Source: an uncultured Rhodospirillales bacterium
GTDB lineage: Bacteria; Pseudomonadota; Alphaproteobacteria; ATCC43930; CGMCC-115725
Reading direction: 5' to 3'
Length of the DNA: 64,000 bases
NCBI GenBank assembly: GCA_903828515.1
Contig: CAIKMD010000007.1
Coordinates: 496,001-560,000 of the forward strand
Numbering within the stretch: the stretch's first letter is position 1; each line of letters opens with the position of its first letter. Below the pieces are notes generated by a model. It saw only the letters and a program-made list of their open reading frames with translations. It ran no database searches and had not been told where the DNA came from. Shown one piece after another: positions 17,823 to 27,307 of the stretch. The translations under genes were made by a program, and so were the position numbers.

Positions 17823-17861
17823 TTGACATTCGGGTCAAAGTTAGCTAGGCTATTTAGCTAA
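17823..17861 (+). promoter_or_regulatory. promoter with overlapping inverted-repeat operator of the toxin-antitoxin operon
   Basis: TTGACA (17823-17828), a 17-nt spacer and TAGGCT (17846-17851) form a good sigma70 promoter starting directly at the yqeY stop. A perfect inverted repeat TTAGCTA-N7-TAGCTAA (17841-17847 and 17855-17861) overlaps the -10 box and ends 11 nt before the antitoxin ATG. This is the expected position for autorepression by a Phd-type antitoxin/toxin complex. Confidence 0.7.
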
Positions 17862-17872
17862 TAGGAGCCCCT

Positions 17873-18106
17873 ATGGCCGATATCGTCACCGTTCATGCCG
17901 CCAAGACCACGCTGTCCAAGTTGATCGCGCGCGTTGAGGCCGGCGAGGAAATCACGATCGCGCGCGGCAAGCATCCGGTGGCGCGTCTGGTGCCGGTCGC
18001 GCCCAAGGCGAAGCGCGTGTTCGGAGCGATGCGCGGGAAGATCTCCCTCGGACCGGAATTCTTCGAGCCGCTCCCCGAGGACGAACTCAAGGCCTGGGAT
18101 CAATAA
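17873..18106 (+). CDS. type II antitoxin, Phd/YefM family
   Basis: 77-residue antitoxin and autorepressor. The N-terminal Phd fold is visible (TVHAAKTTLSKLIARVEAGE, then ITIARGKHPVARLVPV, residues 6-46), with the characteristic 'K..L..L...v..GE.i.I.R.g.pvA.LvP' pattern. The C-terminal third, rich in acidic and aromatic residues (FFEPLPEDELKAWDQ), should wrap the toxin. aggagccc precedes the ATG. Its stop is 3 nt before the toxin start, and a promoter/operator lies directly upstream. Confidence 0.9.
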   Translation: MADIVTVHAAKTTLSKLIARVEAGEEITIARGKHPVARLVPVAPKAKRVFGAMRGKISLGPEFFEPLPEDELKAWDQ

Positions 18107-18109
18107 TTC

Positions 18110-18496
18110 TTGCGGCTGCTGCTCGACACGCACGTCTTCATTTGGTGGATTGCCGGCGATACGGCGCTTTCGCGTGCCGCTCGCGCGGCAATCCGCGACG
18201 AAGACAACGAGGTCTATGTGAGCGCCGCCTCGGCGTGGGAGATCACCACGAAGCATCGCATTGGCAAATTGCCGGATGTGGCGGCGCTTGCCGCTGATGT
18301 CGCTTCGGCTGTGGCAAGCCAGGGCTTTGCCGAACTCCCGATAACTGTTCGTCACAGTCAGGCAGCGGGCAGCTTGCCGGGGCCACACAAGGACCCATTT
18401 GATCGAATGCTCATTGCACAAGCGGCGCTTGAAAACATGGTGTTGGTTTCTCGCGAAGCGGTTTTCGACACTTACGGTGCCCGCCGTCTTTGGTGA
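18110..18496 (+). CDS. PIN-domain toxin, VapC family
   Basis: 128-residue ribonuclease toxin of the PIN family, predicted to cleave RNA until neutralised by the upstream antitoxin. The four acidic active-site positions are represented by D6 in LLLDTHVFIWW, E in SAASAWEITTKHRIGK (near residue 44), and the acidic pair in DPFDRMLIAQA near residue 100. Translation begins at a TTG codon 3 nt after the antitoxin stop; no ATG fits, and the first in-frame residues are the conserved PIN strand, so TTG is well supported and implies coupled translation. Confidence 0.9.
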   Translation: MRLLLDTHVFIWWIAGDTALSRAARAAIRDEDNEVYVSAASAWEITTKHRIGKLPDVAALAADVASAVASQGFAELPITVRHSQAAGSLPGPHKDPFDRMLIAQAALENMVLVSREAVFDTYGARRLW

Positions 18497-18624
18497 CGGT
18501 CATGTTTGGTCGCGGACCCCCGTTTTCCTCGCATTTGCCTCCTGTGTCTCGCACGCTAGGATGATCAAAACAGAGTCGCTTCGTGCGCCTGTGGGAACGG
18601 CAGAGAGGATCGCGGCGAGGAACC

Positions 18625-20490
18625 ATGGCGCTCGCCCCTCAATTTCTGGACGATTTGCGCTCGCGAATTTCATTAGCGGGTGTCGTACAGCGCCACGTCA
18701 AATTGACGAAGCGGGGTCGCGAATTCATCGGACTGTGCCCGTTTCACAACGAAAAGACTCCTTCGTTCAATGTTGTCGAAGACAAACATTTCTATCATTG
18801 CTTCGGTTGTGGAGCGCATGGCGACGTCATCGGCTTTACGATGCGTTTCTCCAATCTTTCGTTTCGTGATGCGATTGAACAATTAGCGCGCGAAGCCGGC
18901 GTCCAGGTTCCGGTCGAATCACCGCAAGAACGCGACAGACAGGTCAAGGCCGCGAGCCTGCATGATGTATGCGAAGCCGCGTGCAGCTTTTTCCAAGCTC
19001 AGTTGAAAGACCGTGGCGGAAAACAGGCCGTCGATTATCTTGCTCGTCGAGGCATCGACGCAGAGGCCATAGAACGATTTCGTCTAGGCTGGGCGCCTGA
19101 TGCACGCGATGCACTCAAAAGAACTTTGATGCCACAAATCTCTGAGGAACTTCTTGTAACCGCAGGTCTTCTGAAAAAATCGGAGCGGGGCGATAGTTAT
19201 GACTTTTTCCGGGGGAGAGTCATTTTTCCGATCTCCGATCGTTCGGGGAAGATCATCGCTTTCGGTGGCCGTACTCTCGGCGACGGGCAACCGAAATATT
19301 TGAATTCCCCTGATACGCCGATTTTCGACAAAGGCCGTACCCTTTATGGTCTTCACACGGCGAGAGCCAACAATAAATCAGAATGGCCGCCGATCGTAGT
19401 CGAAGGATACACCGACGTAATTGGCCTTCACCTTGCTGGATTTACGCGTGCCGTAGCACCGCTTGGAACCGCTCTTTCGGAGGTCCATCTTCTCGAGCTT
19501 TGGCAAATGGATCCGGAACCGGTTATTTGCTTCGACGGTGACGCTGCGGGGCAGAGGGCGACGAATCGATGCGTTGAGATCGCCTTGCCAAATTTACGAC
19601 CGGAATGGAGCTTGCGATTTGTTCAATTGCCCGAAAAGGATGATCCGGATTCGTTTATTCGAGCAAATGGATCGCAAGCTTTTGCACAATTTTTAAAAAC
19701 TGCCCCAGTCCTATCAGAATTCCTCTGGACTGCCATCACTGGAGGGAAGAAGCCCTCCGAATTCAACACGGGAGAAAAACTTTCACGGCTAGAAAAGAGG
19801 ATAACGGAGAGAACCGACAAAATCGCCAACAGCATCGTCCAGAGGAATTTTCAACATTACCTCATGGGCCGATATTGGGATATTCGCAGGCAAAATCGGC
19901 GGGCGAGAGTTCTCGAAAAGGATCAAATCTCCGCAAAGTTGCTGGCATTAGCTAAAGGTGTCACTGGAGTCGACAGCCGTCAGCACGACATCGAAATTAT
20001 TATAATTTCGATGGCACTGAACCATCCAGATATCGCGTTAAAGGATATCGATTCTTATGCCTCGCTTGAGGTCAAAAATCGTGAGATGCGCGATATATGG
20101 CAGATCATATTGGAAGAGTTTGACGGCAAAAATCAGCCCGACAGTGTGCGACTAAGACTTGCTCTTGAGGAACACGGATACAGCGAGGTTGTTGATCGCG
20201 TATTCCGCTCGCAAGTTTTCAAGAATACATCCTTTGCGCAGGTCGGTGCGGAGCCGGAATGGGCTGCCCGAGGTTGGAAGCAGACGGCTGCCAAGTCGCG
20301 CCTTCCGACGCTCAAACAGGAGCTTGATGAAGTTAAGCAGAGGTGGACTAGGGACCCATCGAACGAAAACTTCACCACCTTGTCGATGTATCGCCAGCTC
20401 GCTGCCGATCTAGAAACTGAAGAAGAATACGTAAAAGAATATTGGGAATCGGCTGAATTTGCGAAGGGTGTCCCTCCGACCCTTCACTGA
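18625..20490 (+). CDS. dnaG: DNA primase
   Basis: 621-residue replicative primase, normal length. The N-terminal zinc ribbon has C38, H41, C59 and C62 (CPFHNEKTPSF and HCFGCGAHG). The catalytic TOPRIM core includes IVVEGYTDVIGLHLAGF and the metal-binding FDGDAAGQRA near residues 260-320, and the C-terminal helicase-binding region follows. The ATG at 18625 is preceded by cgaggaacc. Base composition is unlike the surroundings: whole stretches (for example 19681-19740 and 19981-20040) are near 40% GC where neighbours are about 65%, and AT-ending codons are frequent. The protein sequence itself is normal for alphaproteobacteria. It lies upstream of rpoD as in the macromolecular-synthesis arrangement. 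Confidence 0.97.
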   Translation: MALAPQFLDDLRSRISLAGVVQRHVKLTKRGREFIGLCPFHNEKTPSFNVVEDKHFYHCFGCGAHGDVIGFTMRFSNLSFRDAIEQLAREAGVQVPVESPQERDRQVKAASLHDVCEAACSFFQAQLKDRGGKQAVDYLARRGIDAEAIERFRLGWAPDARDALKRTLMPQISEELLVTAGLLKKSERGDSYDFFRGRVIFPISDRSGKIIAFGGRTLGDGQPKYLNSPDTPIFDKGRTLYGLHTARANNKSEWPPIVVEGYTDVIGLHLAGFTRAVAPLGTALSEVHLLELWQMDPEPVICFDGDAAGQRATNRCVEIALPNLRPEWSLRFVQLPEKDDPDSFIRANGSQAFAQFLKTAPVLSEFLWTAITGGKKPSEFNTGEKLSRLEKRITERTDKIANSIVQRNFQHYLMGRYWDIRRQNRRARVLEKDQISAKLLALAKGVTGVDSRQHDIEIIIISMALNHPDIALKDIDSYASLEVKNREMRDIWQIILEEFDGKNQPDSVRLRLALEEHGYSEVVDRVFRSQVFKNTSFAQVGAEPEWAARGWKQTAAKSRLPTLKQELDEVKQRWTRDPSNENFTTLSMYRQLAADLETEEEYVKEYWESAEFAKGVPPTLH

Positions 20491-21029
20491 CCCTTTCAGC
20501 GAGGTTCCGTGCTCCTTTCCGAGTCGCTCTGGCTGGCGTCTTGACAAGCTCTTAGGCGCGATCCTAGAAGGCTTAAGCCCCTGTTTGATCTTGACGCGGC
20601 AACGCTGAAGCGCCACTTGAGAAATACCGGATTCGCATGGACTTTGGACGGCCAGCATAGGTTGTTAACCATGCGCGGTTATACTGACGTTTTGGCGGGA
20701 AGTGGCGATCCGCGGTGCGGCAGGGGTGGTCGGATACAAGGGGACGATTCGAAAAACGCCGGCTCGGAGTCCAGATCAGAGATGCGGAACGCGATTTGGC
20801 CGAGGATATGAGCGTTGAGAACTGGACCCGGCTTCAGCCCTTGCTGGAGCACCAGGAAGAAGACGAAGACGGCGCGACGTGAAGGTGCGGACCGGTTTCG
20901 AGTTCGCGACGCGAACGGGGGTCGATGCGGCGCATGCGGGATTTTGGCGAATGACGCGCGATGCGGGGGGAACTGACCTCCGCCGTCGTGTTTATTCATT
21001 GATGGACGTCATTGCAGGGCGGGACGGAC
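20491..21029 (+). other. 539-nt intergenic region between dnaG and rpoD
   Basis: No convincing gene. Short open frames here have no recognisable features. One sigma70-like promoter candidate (20541-20569) is listed separately. The region has mixed base composition, AT-richer near dnaG and GC-richer toward rpoD. Confidence 0.5.
20541..20569 (+). promoter_or_regulatory. putative promoter for rpoD
   Basis: A perfect TTGACA (20541-20546) followed after 17 nt by CTAGAA (20564-20569). The -35 is consensus but the -10 is weak. A promoter inside the dnaG-rpoD gap would let rpoD be expressed independently of dnaG, which is usual. The resulting leader of about 455 nt is long, so another start nearer to rpoD cannot be excluded. 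Confidence 0.3.
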
Positions 21030-22991
<1,962 letters not shown>

Positions 22992-22998
22992 TCTCTAC

Positions 22999-23072
22999 GG
23001 GCCTGTAGTTCAGTTGGTTAGAACGGGCCGCTCATAACGGTCAAGTCGCAGGTTCGAGTCCTGCCGGGCCCA
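22999..23072 (+). tRNA. tRNA with CAU anticodon, probably tRNA-Ile2 (lysidine-modified)
   Basis: A complete cloverleaf can be drawn: acceptor GGGCCTG/CGGGCCC, D arm GTTC-N9-GAAC, anticodon stem GGCCG/CGGTC with loop CTCATAA (anticodon CAT), five-base variable loop, T arm GCAGG-TTCGAGT-CCTGC, discriminator A. CCA is not encoded (TTCC follows). CAU can be Met, fMet or Ile2; the GGGCCTG acceptor with A73 resembles alphaproteobacterial tRNA-Ile2, whose C34 is converted to lysidine by TilS. It lacks the unpaired first acceptor position and the three G-C pairs of initiator tRNA. Confidence 0.9.
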
Positions 23073-23075
23073 TTC

Positions 23076-23156
23076 CATCCTGCTTCGCGCTGACGCGCTT
23101 CGCAGGATTTGCACTGTCGCCAAGCGCGAAGCAGGATGCCCCCCGAAGCTTCGGGG
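23076..23156. repeat. inverted repeats downstream of the tRNA
   Basis: Two palindromic units follow the tRNA. CATCCTGCTTCGCGCT (23076-23091) is exactly complementary to 23123-23138, giving a 16-bp stem with a 31-nt loop. CCCCGAAGCTTCGGGG (23141-23156) is a perfect 16-bp palindrome. They lie between the tRNA and the next gene and may terminate or process the tRNA transcript, or be a small mobile palindromic element. No T-run follows. Confidence 0.55.
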
Positions 23157-23174
23157 CAGGAGACCGACGCAGCA

Positions 23175-23621
23175 ATGTCAAAACTTGATGACATTTCTTG
23201 GCATTTTGGTTCCGACGAATTTCCGCCCGGATTGCCGGAGGAGAATGCTGCCACCCACATCGGCTTTTTTGTTGCGTGGGCAATTAGGTATGATTGTTGG
23301 GGGGATTTTCTAGGAGCTAATGCGGCGGCAAACGTCGCTGCGGTAAAAGACGGCCTTCTTTCCGGCCGCACGCTGGTTCTTGAACAGTGCGATGGTAAGC
23401 TTCTCACCGAAATGCTGAAGGCCGATATCATACCATTTGCAGCAAGCTACTACGAAAAGCAGTACCTGTCGGACTATCAACGCGTACTCGTGACCGGACT
23501 TCAGTCCGACTATCACGTCGACGATAGCGAAGCGAATTATCAAAAGATGGCGTCAGTCATTGGCCAAAGGCACGAGAAATGGCTAGCCAGAACGAAAAAG
23601 CCTAAGTGGAAGTTTTGGTAA
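23175..23621 (+). CDS. DUF7832-like protein of unknown function
   Basis: 148 residues, cytoplasmic, no signal peptide. The N-terminal half (ISWHFGSDEFPPGLPEENAA, then THIGFFVAWAIRYDCWGD) resembles the DUF7832 family of small uncharacterised proteins often found as accessory or immunity-like genes. The central part has DYQRVLVTGLQSDYHVDDSE and the C-terminus is basic and aromatic (KKPKWKFW). The ATG at 23175 was chosen because the in-frame sequence upstream is repeat DNA. Codon use is AT-richer than the surroundings. It stands alone, downstream of a tRNA and beside a gene fragment, which suggests a small acquired segment. Confidence 0.65.
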   Translation: MSKLDDISWHFGSDEFPPGLPEENAATHIGFFVAWAIRYDCWGDFLGANAAANVAAVKDGLLSGRTLVLEQCDGKLLTEMLKADIIPFAASYYEKQYLSDYQRVLVTGLQSDYHVDDSEANYQKMASVIGQRHEKWLARTKKPKWKFW

Positions 23622-23665
23622 TTCTGGCACGTAGTATCGACGAATACGCGTACACCGTTGGCCTC

Positions 23666-23766
23666 GCCGTCTTGCGCAGCTCGTCCACGAATTTGGCGTC
23701 GGCCAGAAGCTGTGAGAAGCTTCTTCGCGCTGCGGCACCAAATATTTGGTGTCTTGATTCGCGTCG
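23666..23766 (-). pseudogene. decayed duplicate of the 3' end of the binding-protein gene 24307-25431
   Basis: About 100 nt match 24314-24416 at roughly 80% identity with two single-base deletions; both copies contain tgcgcagctcgtc, acgaatttggcgtc and gctgcggcacc in the same order. In the intact gene this encodes the C-terminal stretch KYSVPQREEAFAQLLADAKF. The copy begins KYLVPQREEAS and then shifts frame. It is therefore a fragment, not a gene, left by duplication or rearrangement of the 24 kb locus. Confidence 0.75.
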
Positions 23767-23794
23767 CTGCGCGCAAGCGCCGGCGCCACCCGCC

Positions 23795-23869
23795 TCAGAC
23801 GCGTAGGCCGAAATAGCCGACGATAAACAAAACCACGACGATCACGCCGATGATGGTGAAGATATTCAT
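23795..23869 (-). CDS. 24-residue hydrophobic microprotein
   Basis: A tiny open frame encoding M-NIFTIIGVIVVVLFIVGYF-GLRV. Almost the entire peptide is one transmembrane helix, with a short polar end (GLRV) after an aromatic pair. A good ribosome binding site (ggagcggcagc) ends right before the ATG at 23869. Very short single-helix proteins of this type, beginning MNI- and ending in GY-GLR, are annotated in many Hyphomicrobiales as conserved hypotheticals. Function unknown; such proteins often regulate membrane complexes. Supported by start, Shine-Dalgarno and helix, but not by expression evidence. Confidence 0.6.
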   Translation of the reverse strand: MNIFTIIGVIVVVLFIVGYFGLRV

Positions 23870-24062
23870 GCTGCCGCTCCCTTGCGCCGAGACCGGAGCC
23901 TACGAAGCAGCGCGGCGTCAGCGATAGGCTCGGAAATCACTCAGGAAACGATCGCGCGCCGCTGTTTGAACAGAGCGTAAGTATTTTCCGAGGCTAGGAG
24001 CGCTTTGCCGTCGCGCCCAGGATGACCATGCCGCTTTCTGGTGCATGTTTGGGAGAGCCTCC

Positions 24063-24266
24063 ATGCCGAAATACCAGTGCCGCATTCGTGGTGACGATGA
24101 CCGGATCGCCCGGCTTACGTTGCTGCAGGCCCATGACGGACAAAGCGCGCGCGACGAAATGCTGGCCTTGATCGGTAAGGCGCCGGACTTCGACGGTTAT
24201 GAATTATGGGAAGACGGCCGCATGGTCGATTCCTACCGATCGGGAAAATCCTCGATCAAATTTTAG
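24063..24266 (+). CDS. 67-residue orphan protein, family member A
   Basis: Small cytoplasmic protein starting MPKYQCRIRGDDD, preceded by gggagagcctcc. It shares a layout with two other products in this window (36941-37156 and 48926-49141): an N-terminal Y-x-C, a middle D-x-x-x-A-R/K helix (GQSARDEMLALIGKA here), and a C-terminal strand YELWEDGRMVDS corresponding to VEIWHGDRHVDT and VRIWDGGRRVDS. The fold is probably beta-alpha-beta. Unlike the other two it has a normal Shine-Dalgarno. Function unknown. Confidence 0.7.
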   Translation: MPKYQCRIRGDDDRIARLTLLQAHDGQSARDEMLALIGKAPDFDGYELWEDGRMVDSYRSGKSSIKF

Positions 24267-24306
24267 GCTCAGGCCCGCACCGCTTCTTGAATCCCTGCGC
24301 TGCGGT

Positions 24307-25431
24307 CTACCGCGCCGTTTTGCGCAGCTCGTCGACGAATTTGGCGTCCGCGAGAAGCTGTGCAAAAGCCTCCTCGCGCTGCGGCACCGAATATTTGGCG
24401 CCCTTGATGCGCGCCGCGTAGGGCGCCGCGATCGACGGGATGTCGGTACGGCGGCTGTCCTGGTCGATCGTCTTGGCGAGGGCGTACTGCACGTCTTTAC
24501 CCAGCAGCCAGTTGATGAAGACGCGGGTGGCGTTGGGATGGGGCCGCTTGTTGAGCACGTAGAGGTTATTGCCGGCGATGCTGACGATGCTCACCTCCGG
24601 CTTGTTGCCGAAGGGCTGGATGTCCGCTTGCGCGATGGCGCCTGCCTGCACATAGGGCGCGATGAGCGCATTCATCGACGGACCGATGCCGAACCACGCG
24701 GTTCCGCGCGCCATCGCCTCGACGACCTGCGACTGTTGCGCGAACACCATCGCCTTCTGATCGACGAGCAGCTTGCGGAGGTTGTCGTCGCCCAGCGTGC
24801 GCATCAGCGTCGCATAAGATTGTCCGCCGCCCGCGACGGCGGGGTCATGCCATGCCGTCTTGCCGACATAGGCGGGATCGAGCATCACGCCGAGGCCCAT
24901 CTGAGCGACCTTGGCGGCCGGGACATGCGCCGCGTTGTAATAGGGGCTCAACACGAAGGCCGACATCGAGAAGACGTATTTTCGCGGCGTGTCGACAAAC
25001 GCCTCGTCCCAGCCGCCCCAGATTTCAGGGTTGTTGACCTCGGGCAGGATCAATTCGGGCAACAGGGGATCGATGGCGCCATCCTTGTACAGGGTGAAGC
25101 CAGCCGCCGCGCCGGCCGCGCCGAGGTCCCACAGATACTTCTCGGTTTGGCGCTCGACGCGCACGCGGGCGATGAACTGCTCGGATGGGATGATCGAAAA
25201 ATTCAGTTCGATCTTGGGATAGGCCTTGGCGAATTCCTTCACGATGAAGTCGCGCCAGACCAGGTTGGGCTGGGAATTGAGGACGACGCTGCCCTCCTTT
25301 TCGGCGGCGGCGACCGTGCGGTCCCATTCGGCCTTTGACTGGTCCGGAGACTGCGCCCCGGCCGATCCGACCCACAGCGCCGCCGCAAACCCGAATACCG
25401 CGAGCGCCGTCCAACCCGATGTCTTTTTCAT
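24307..25431 (-). CDS. orphan ABC transporter substrate-binding protein, iron(III)/family 1 type
   Basis: 374-residue secreted binding protein. The ATG at 25431 (MKKTSGWTALAV) begins a signal peptide that ends after GSAGAQS; ggggggaagc precedes it. The mature start AEWDRTVAAAEKEGSVVLNS is the hallmark of the Fe(3+)/polyamine-like SBP subgroup, and RPHPNATRVFINWLLGKDVQ near residue 300 is the conserved lobe-closing helix of this subgroup. No permease or ATPase is adjacent, so it either shares another system's membrane part or works elsewhere. A decayed copy of its 3' end lies 650 bp downstream at 23666-23766. Confidence 0.85.
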   Translation of the reverse strand: MKKTSGWTALAVFGFAAALWVGSAGAQSPDQSKAEWDRTVAAAEKEGSVVLNSQPNLVWRDFIVKEFAKAYPKIELNFSIIPSEQFIARVRVERQTEKYLWDLGAAGAAAGFTLYKDGAIDPLLPELILPEVNNPEIWGGWDEAFVDTPRKYVFSMSAFVLSPYYNAAHVPAAKVAQMGLGVMLDPAYVGKTAWHDPAVAGGGQSYATLMRTLGDDNLRKLLVDQKAMVFAQQSQVVEAMARGTAWFGIGPSMNALIAPYVQAGAIAQADIQPFGNKPEVSIVSIAGNNLYVLNKRPHPNATRVFINWLLGKDVQYALAKTIDQDSRRTDIPSIAAPYAARIKGAKYSVPQREEAFAQLLADAKFVDELRKTAR

Positions 25432-25557
25432 GCTTCCCCCCGCGATGGTATTCTTCGGCCGCATTTTCACGCGATCCGGAACGTCAGGCGCACCACACCA
25501 GAAAAGCTTGGTCCCGGTCAACGTCAATGGGTGCGGTGGTGGGTTAGCCGGCCCGCG

Positions 25558-26211
25558 TCAGCCCGCTTTGGCGTCCTTTGGCAGCTCGGCGAGCGGGTTC
25601 GGCGTCGGAGGCGCGATCCGACGCAACGTATTGGTGTCACGGTGGTCGAACGCCGGCGTCTTGCCCCGGACCGCCAAATCCGTGCGCGTCACATAGGTCC
25701 AGCTACCGTCATCGTTGAAGGTGATGTCGATGCGGTAGTAGTCGGTGCGAAACGCTTCTTCGAGGAACGGGGTCGAGCAAATCCCGAACTTGGTATCGCC
25801 GCGCCGCGCCTCCACGAAAATGCGCTTGTCGTCCGGCGCCGCCGTGCCGCCCGCCAACACCACCTGACCGCGCGGAATGGCGATGGTCTGCATGATCATC
25901 CCGGTAGCCGGTTCCCACAGCCAGTAACCGACCTGATCGTGGAAGGTGATGGCTTCTTCCGGCGTGTTGATATGGATGTGGTAGCGCAAGCCGTAGAGGA
26001 GCTGGGGGCCGTTGGCCTGCGGATCGATCGGATCCATTCGGATATGTTCCCGGAACACGCGACGTTCGGGCCCTTCCGCTTTGGGGGCGATGTCCACCCC
26101 CTGGTCGGATTGCCACACGCCGGCCAGGCGGCGCAGTGGCCCCAGATTGGCGAGCGTATCCGGCGAGACATCGTCGGGCTCGGTAAAGACGTCGTCGGGA
26201 ATGTTCGGCAT
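25558..26211 (-). CDS. nitrobindin-like heme-binding beta-barrel protein (FABP/DUF1794 family)
   Basis: 217-residue soluble protein. LGPLRRLAGVWQSDQGVD near residue 25 is the G-x-W entry of the nitrobindin/THAP4-like beta-barrel, followed by alternating strands (QLLYGLRYHIHINTPEEAI, HDQVGYWLWEPATGMIMQT) and a closing DYYRIDITFNDDGSWTYVT. Related proteins bind ferric heme and react with NO or peroxynitrite; the distal C-terminal histidine of that family cannot be placed with certainty here. The start at 26211 (MPNIPDDVF) was chosen over an upstream methionine because it begins the conserved part. Monocistronic. Confidence 0.7.
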   Translation of the reverse strand: MPNIPDDVFTEPDDVSPDTLANLGPLRRLAGVWQSDQGVDIAPKAEGPERRVFREHIRMDPIDPQANGPQLLYGLRYHIHINTPEEAITFHDQVGYWLWEPATGMIMQTIAIPRGQVVLAGGTAAPDDKRIFVEARRGDTKFGICSTPFLEEAFRTDYYRIDITFNDDGSWTYVTRTDLAVRGKTPAFDHRDTNTLRRIAPPTPNPLAELPKDAKAG

Positions 26212-26289
26212 GGGTTCCTCAAGGTGCGCGCAAGCGCCAAGAATGCCGAACCGCCCTCGCGATGACAAGCAACCGGCTTGTCGCCGCGT

Positions 26290-27288
26290 CTACTGATAGG
26301 CGAGCGTCATGAACCCGTCGGCCAGCTTGCTCATGCCGAGGGTTTCGGCGCCGGCGGTCGCGACGAGGATGTCCCACATTTTGCGGATACTCGCTTCGGC
26401 GTCGGAGGCGAAACTTTTTATCAGCATCGGTCGTGTCTGCTTGCGCAGGGCCGTAAGCGTGGCGGCGTCGGTCATACCCAGGGCCGCGGCCGGTTCGACC
26501 CAAATATTGTCGTCGGTTTTGAGTGTGTCGATCGCGTCGCGATAGGCGGCGAGGAAGGCTTTCACATTGGCCGGATGCGCGGCGGCATAGCCGGTATCGG
26601 CCGTGTAGACGATGAACGGCGTGTCGGGCAGGCCGAGCTGATTGACCAGGTCTTTGGTCGACGCCAGCAGCCTGAACTTGCCGCTCACCACCATCGGCGC
26701 GGTGAAATCGTTGAACATCTGGGTTGCGTCCATCTGGCCCTGCTCCATCAGGCCACGCAACAGCGGAACCGCGCCCGCCTGCATCACGATGTCGGTGTCG
26801 AGGTCGAGCCCATATTTCGCTTTCGCCACGGCACGCGCGACGGTCCAGTCGAGACCGGTGCGGTTGAAGACACCGACCTTCTTGCCCTTGAGGTCGCCGA
26901 CATTGTGGATCGGCGAATCCGCCGGCACGACGAGCGTGTTCGCCCAGCCGAGAAACGGCCCGATGCCGACGATGTTGACGCCGCCGGCCTTGATCCGCGC
27001 GAGATCGTTCCAGCCATACATGCCGATATCGCCGGCGCCGGATTGAAAGCCGGTGGTCGTCGATTGCACCGTGTTGGACGGAATGACCTGCATCGTGAAG
27101 CCGTGCTTGCGATCAAGCGCAAGCTTCTGGATCACATAAGGCGGGAAGGATGTATCGCCGGCGAGATTGACCATCAGGCGAACGGTCCCGCCATCGCCCA
27201 TGATCGCCGGGTCGGCGGCGTTCGCCGTGGCGGCAATACCCATCGACAAGACGACAGCGCGCGTCAGCGCGATAAACCTCAAGCTCAC
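26290..27288 (-). CDS. ABC transporter substrate-binding protein, NMT1/taurine type
   Basis: 332 residues with a signal peptide ending ATANAADP. The mature protein has the ThiY/TauA/NMT1 layout: VRLMVNLAGDTSFPPYVIQ at the first strand, FQSGAGDIGMYGWNDL near residue 85, DLKGKKVGVFNRTGLDWTV near residue 135. Such proteins bind sulfonates, pyrimidine precursors or aromatic acids. Translation starts at GTG 27288 after aaaggaaaacgaa. It follows the amidohydrolase gene by 19 nt on the same strand, so both likely serve one substrate, for example a nitrogen heterocycle taken up and then deaminated. No permease is adjacent. Confidence 0.85.
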   Translation of the reverse strand: MSLRFIALTRAVVLSMGIAATANAADPAIMGDGGTVRLMVNLAGDTSFPPYVIQKLALDRKHGFTMQVIPSNTVQSTTTGFQSGAGDIGMYGWNDLARIKAGGVNIVGIGPFLGWANTLVVPADSPIHNVGDLKGKKVGVFNRTGLDWTVARAVAKAKYGLDLDTDIVMQAGAVPLLRGLMEQGQMDATQMFNDFTAPMVVSGKFRLLASTKDLVNQLGLPDTPFIVYTADTGYAAAHPANVKAFLAAYRDAIDTLKTDDNIWVEPAAALGMTDAATLTALRKQTRPMLIKSFASDAEASIRKMWDILVATAGAETLGMSKLADGFMTLAYQ

Positions 27289-27307
27289 TTCGTTTTCCTT
27301 TCGCGGT

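Noticed and set aside
20617-20811. 64-codon frame between dnaG and rpoD
   Set aside because: No ribosome binding site, no recognisable domain and mixed composition; treated as intergenic.
23018-23431. Minus-strand open frames crossing the tRNA, with a GPAGLEPAT or GRTRTCDL type peptide
   Set aside because: This peptide is the well-known spurious translation of a tRNA T-arm region, and the frames overlap the tRNA and the DUF7832-like gene.
24256-24266. AAATTTTAG resembling half of the cluster palindrome
   Set aside because: It is the last two codons and stop of the small gene 24063-24266 and is not palindromic.
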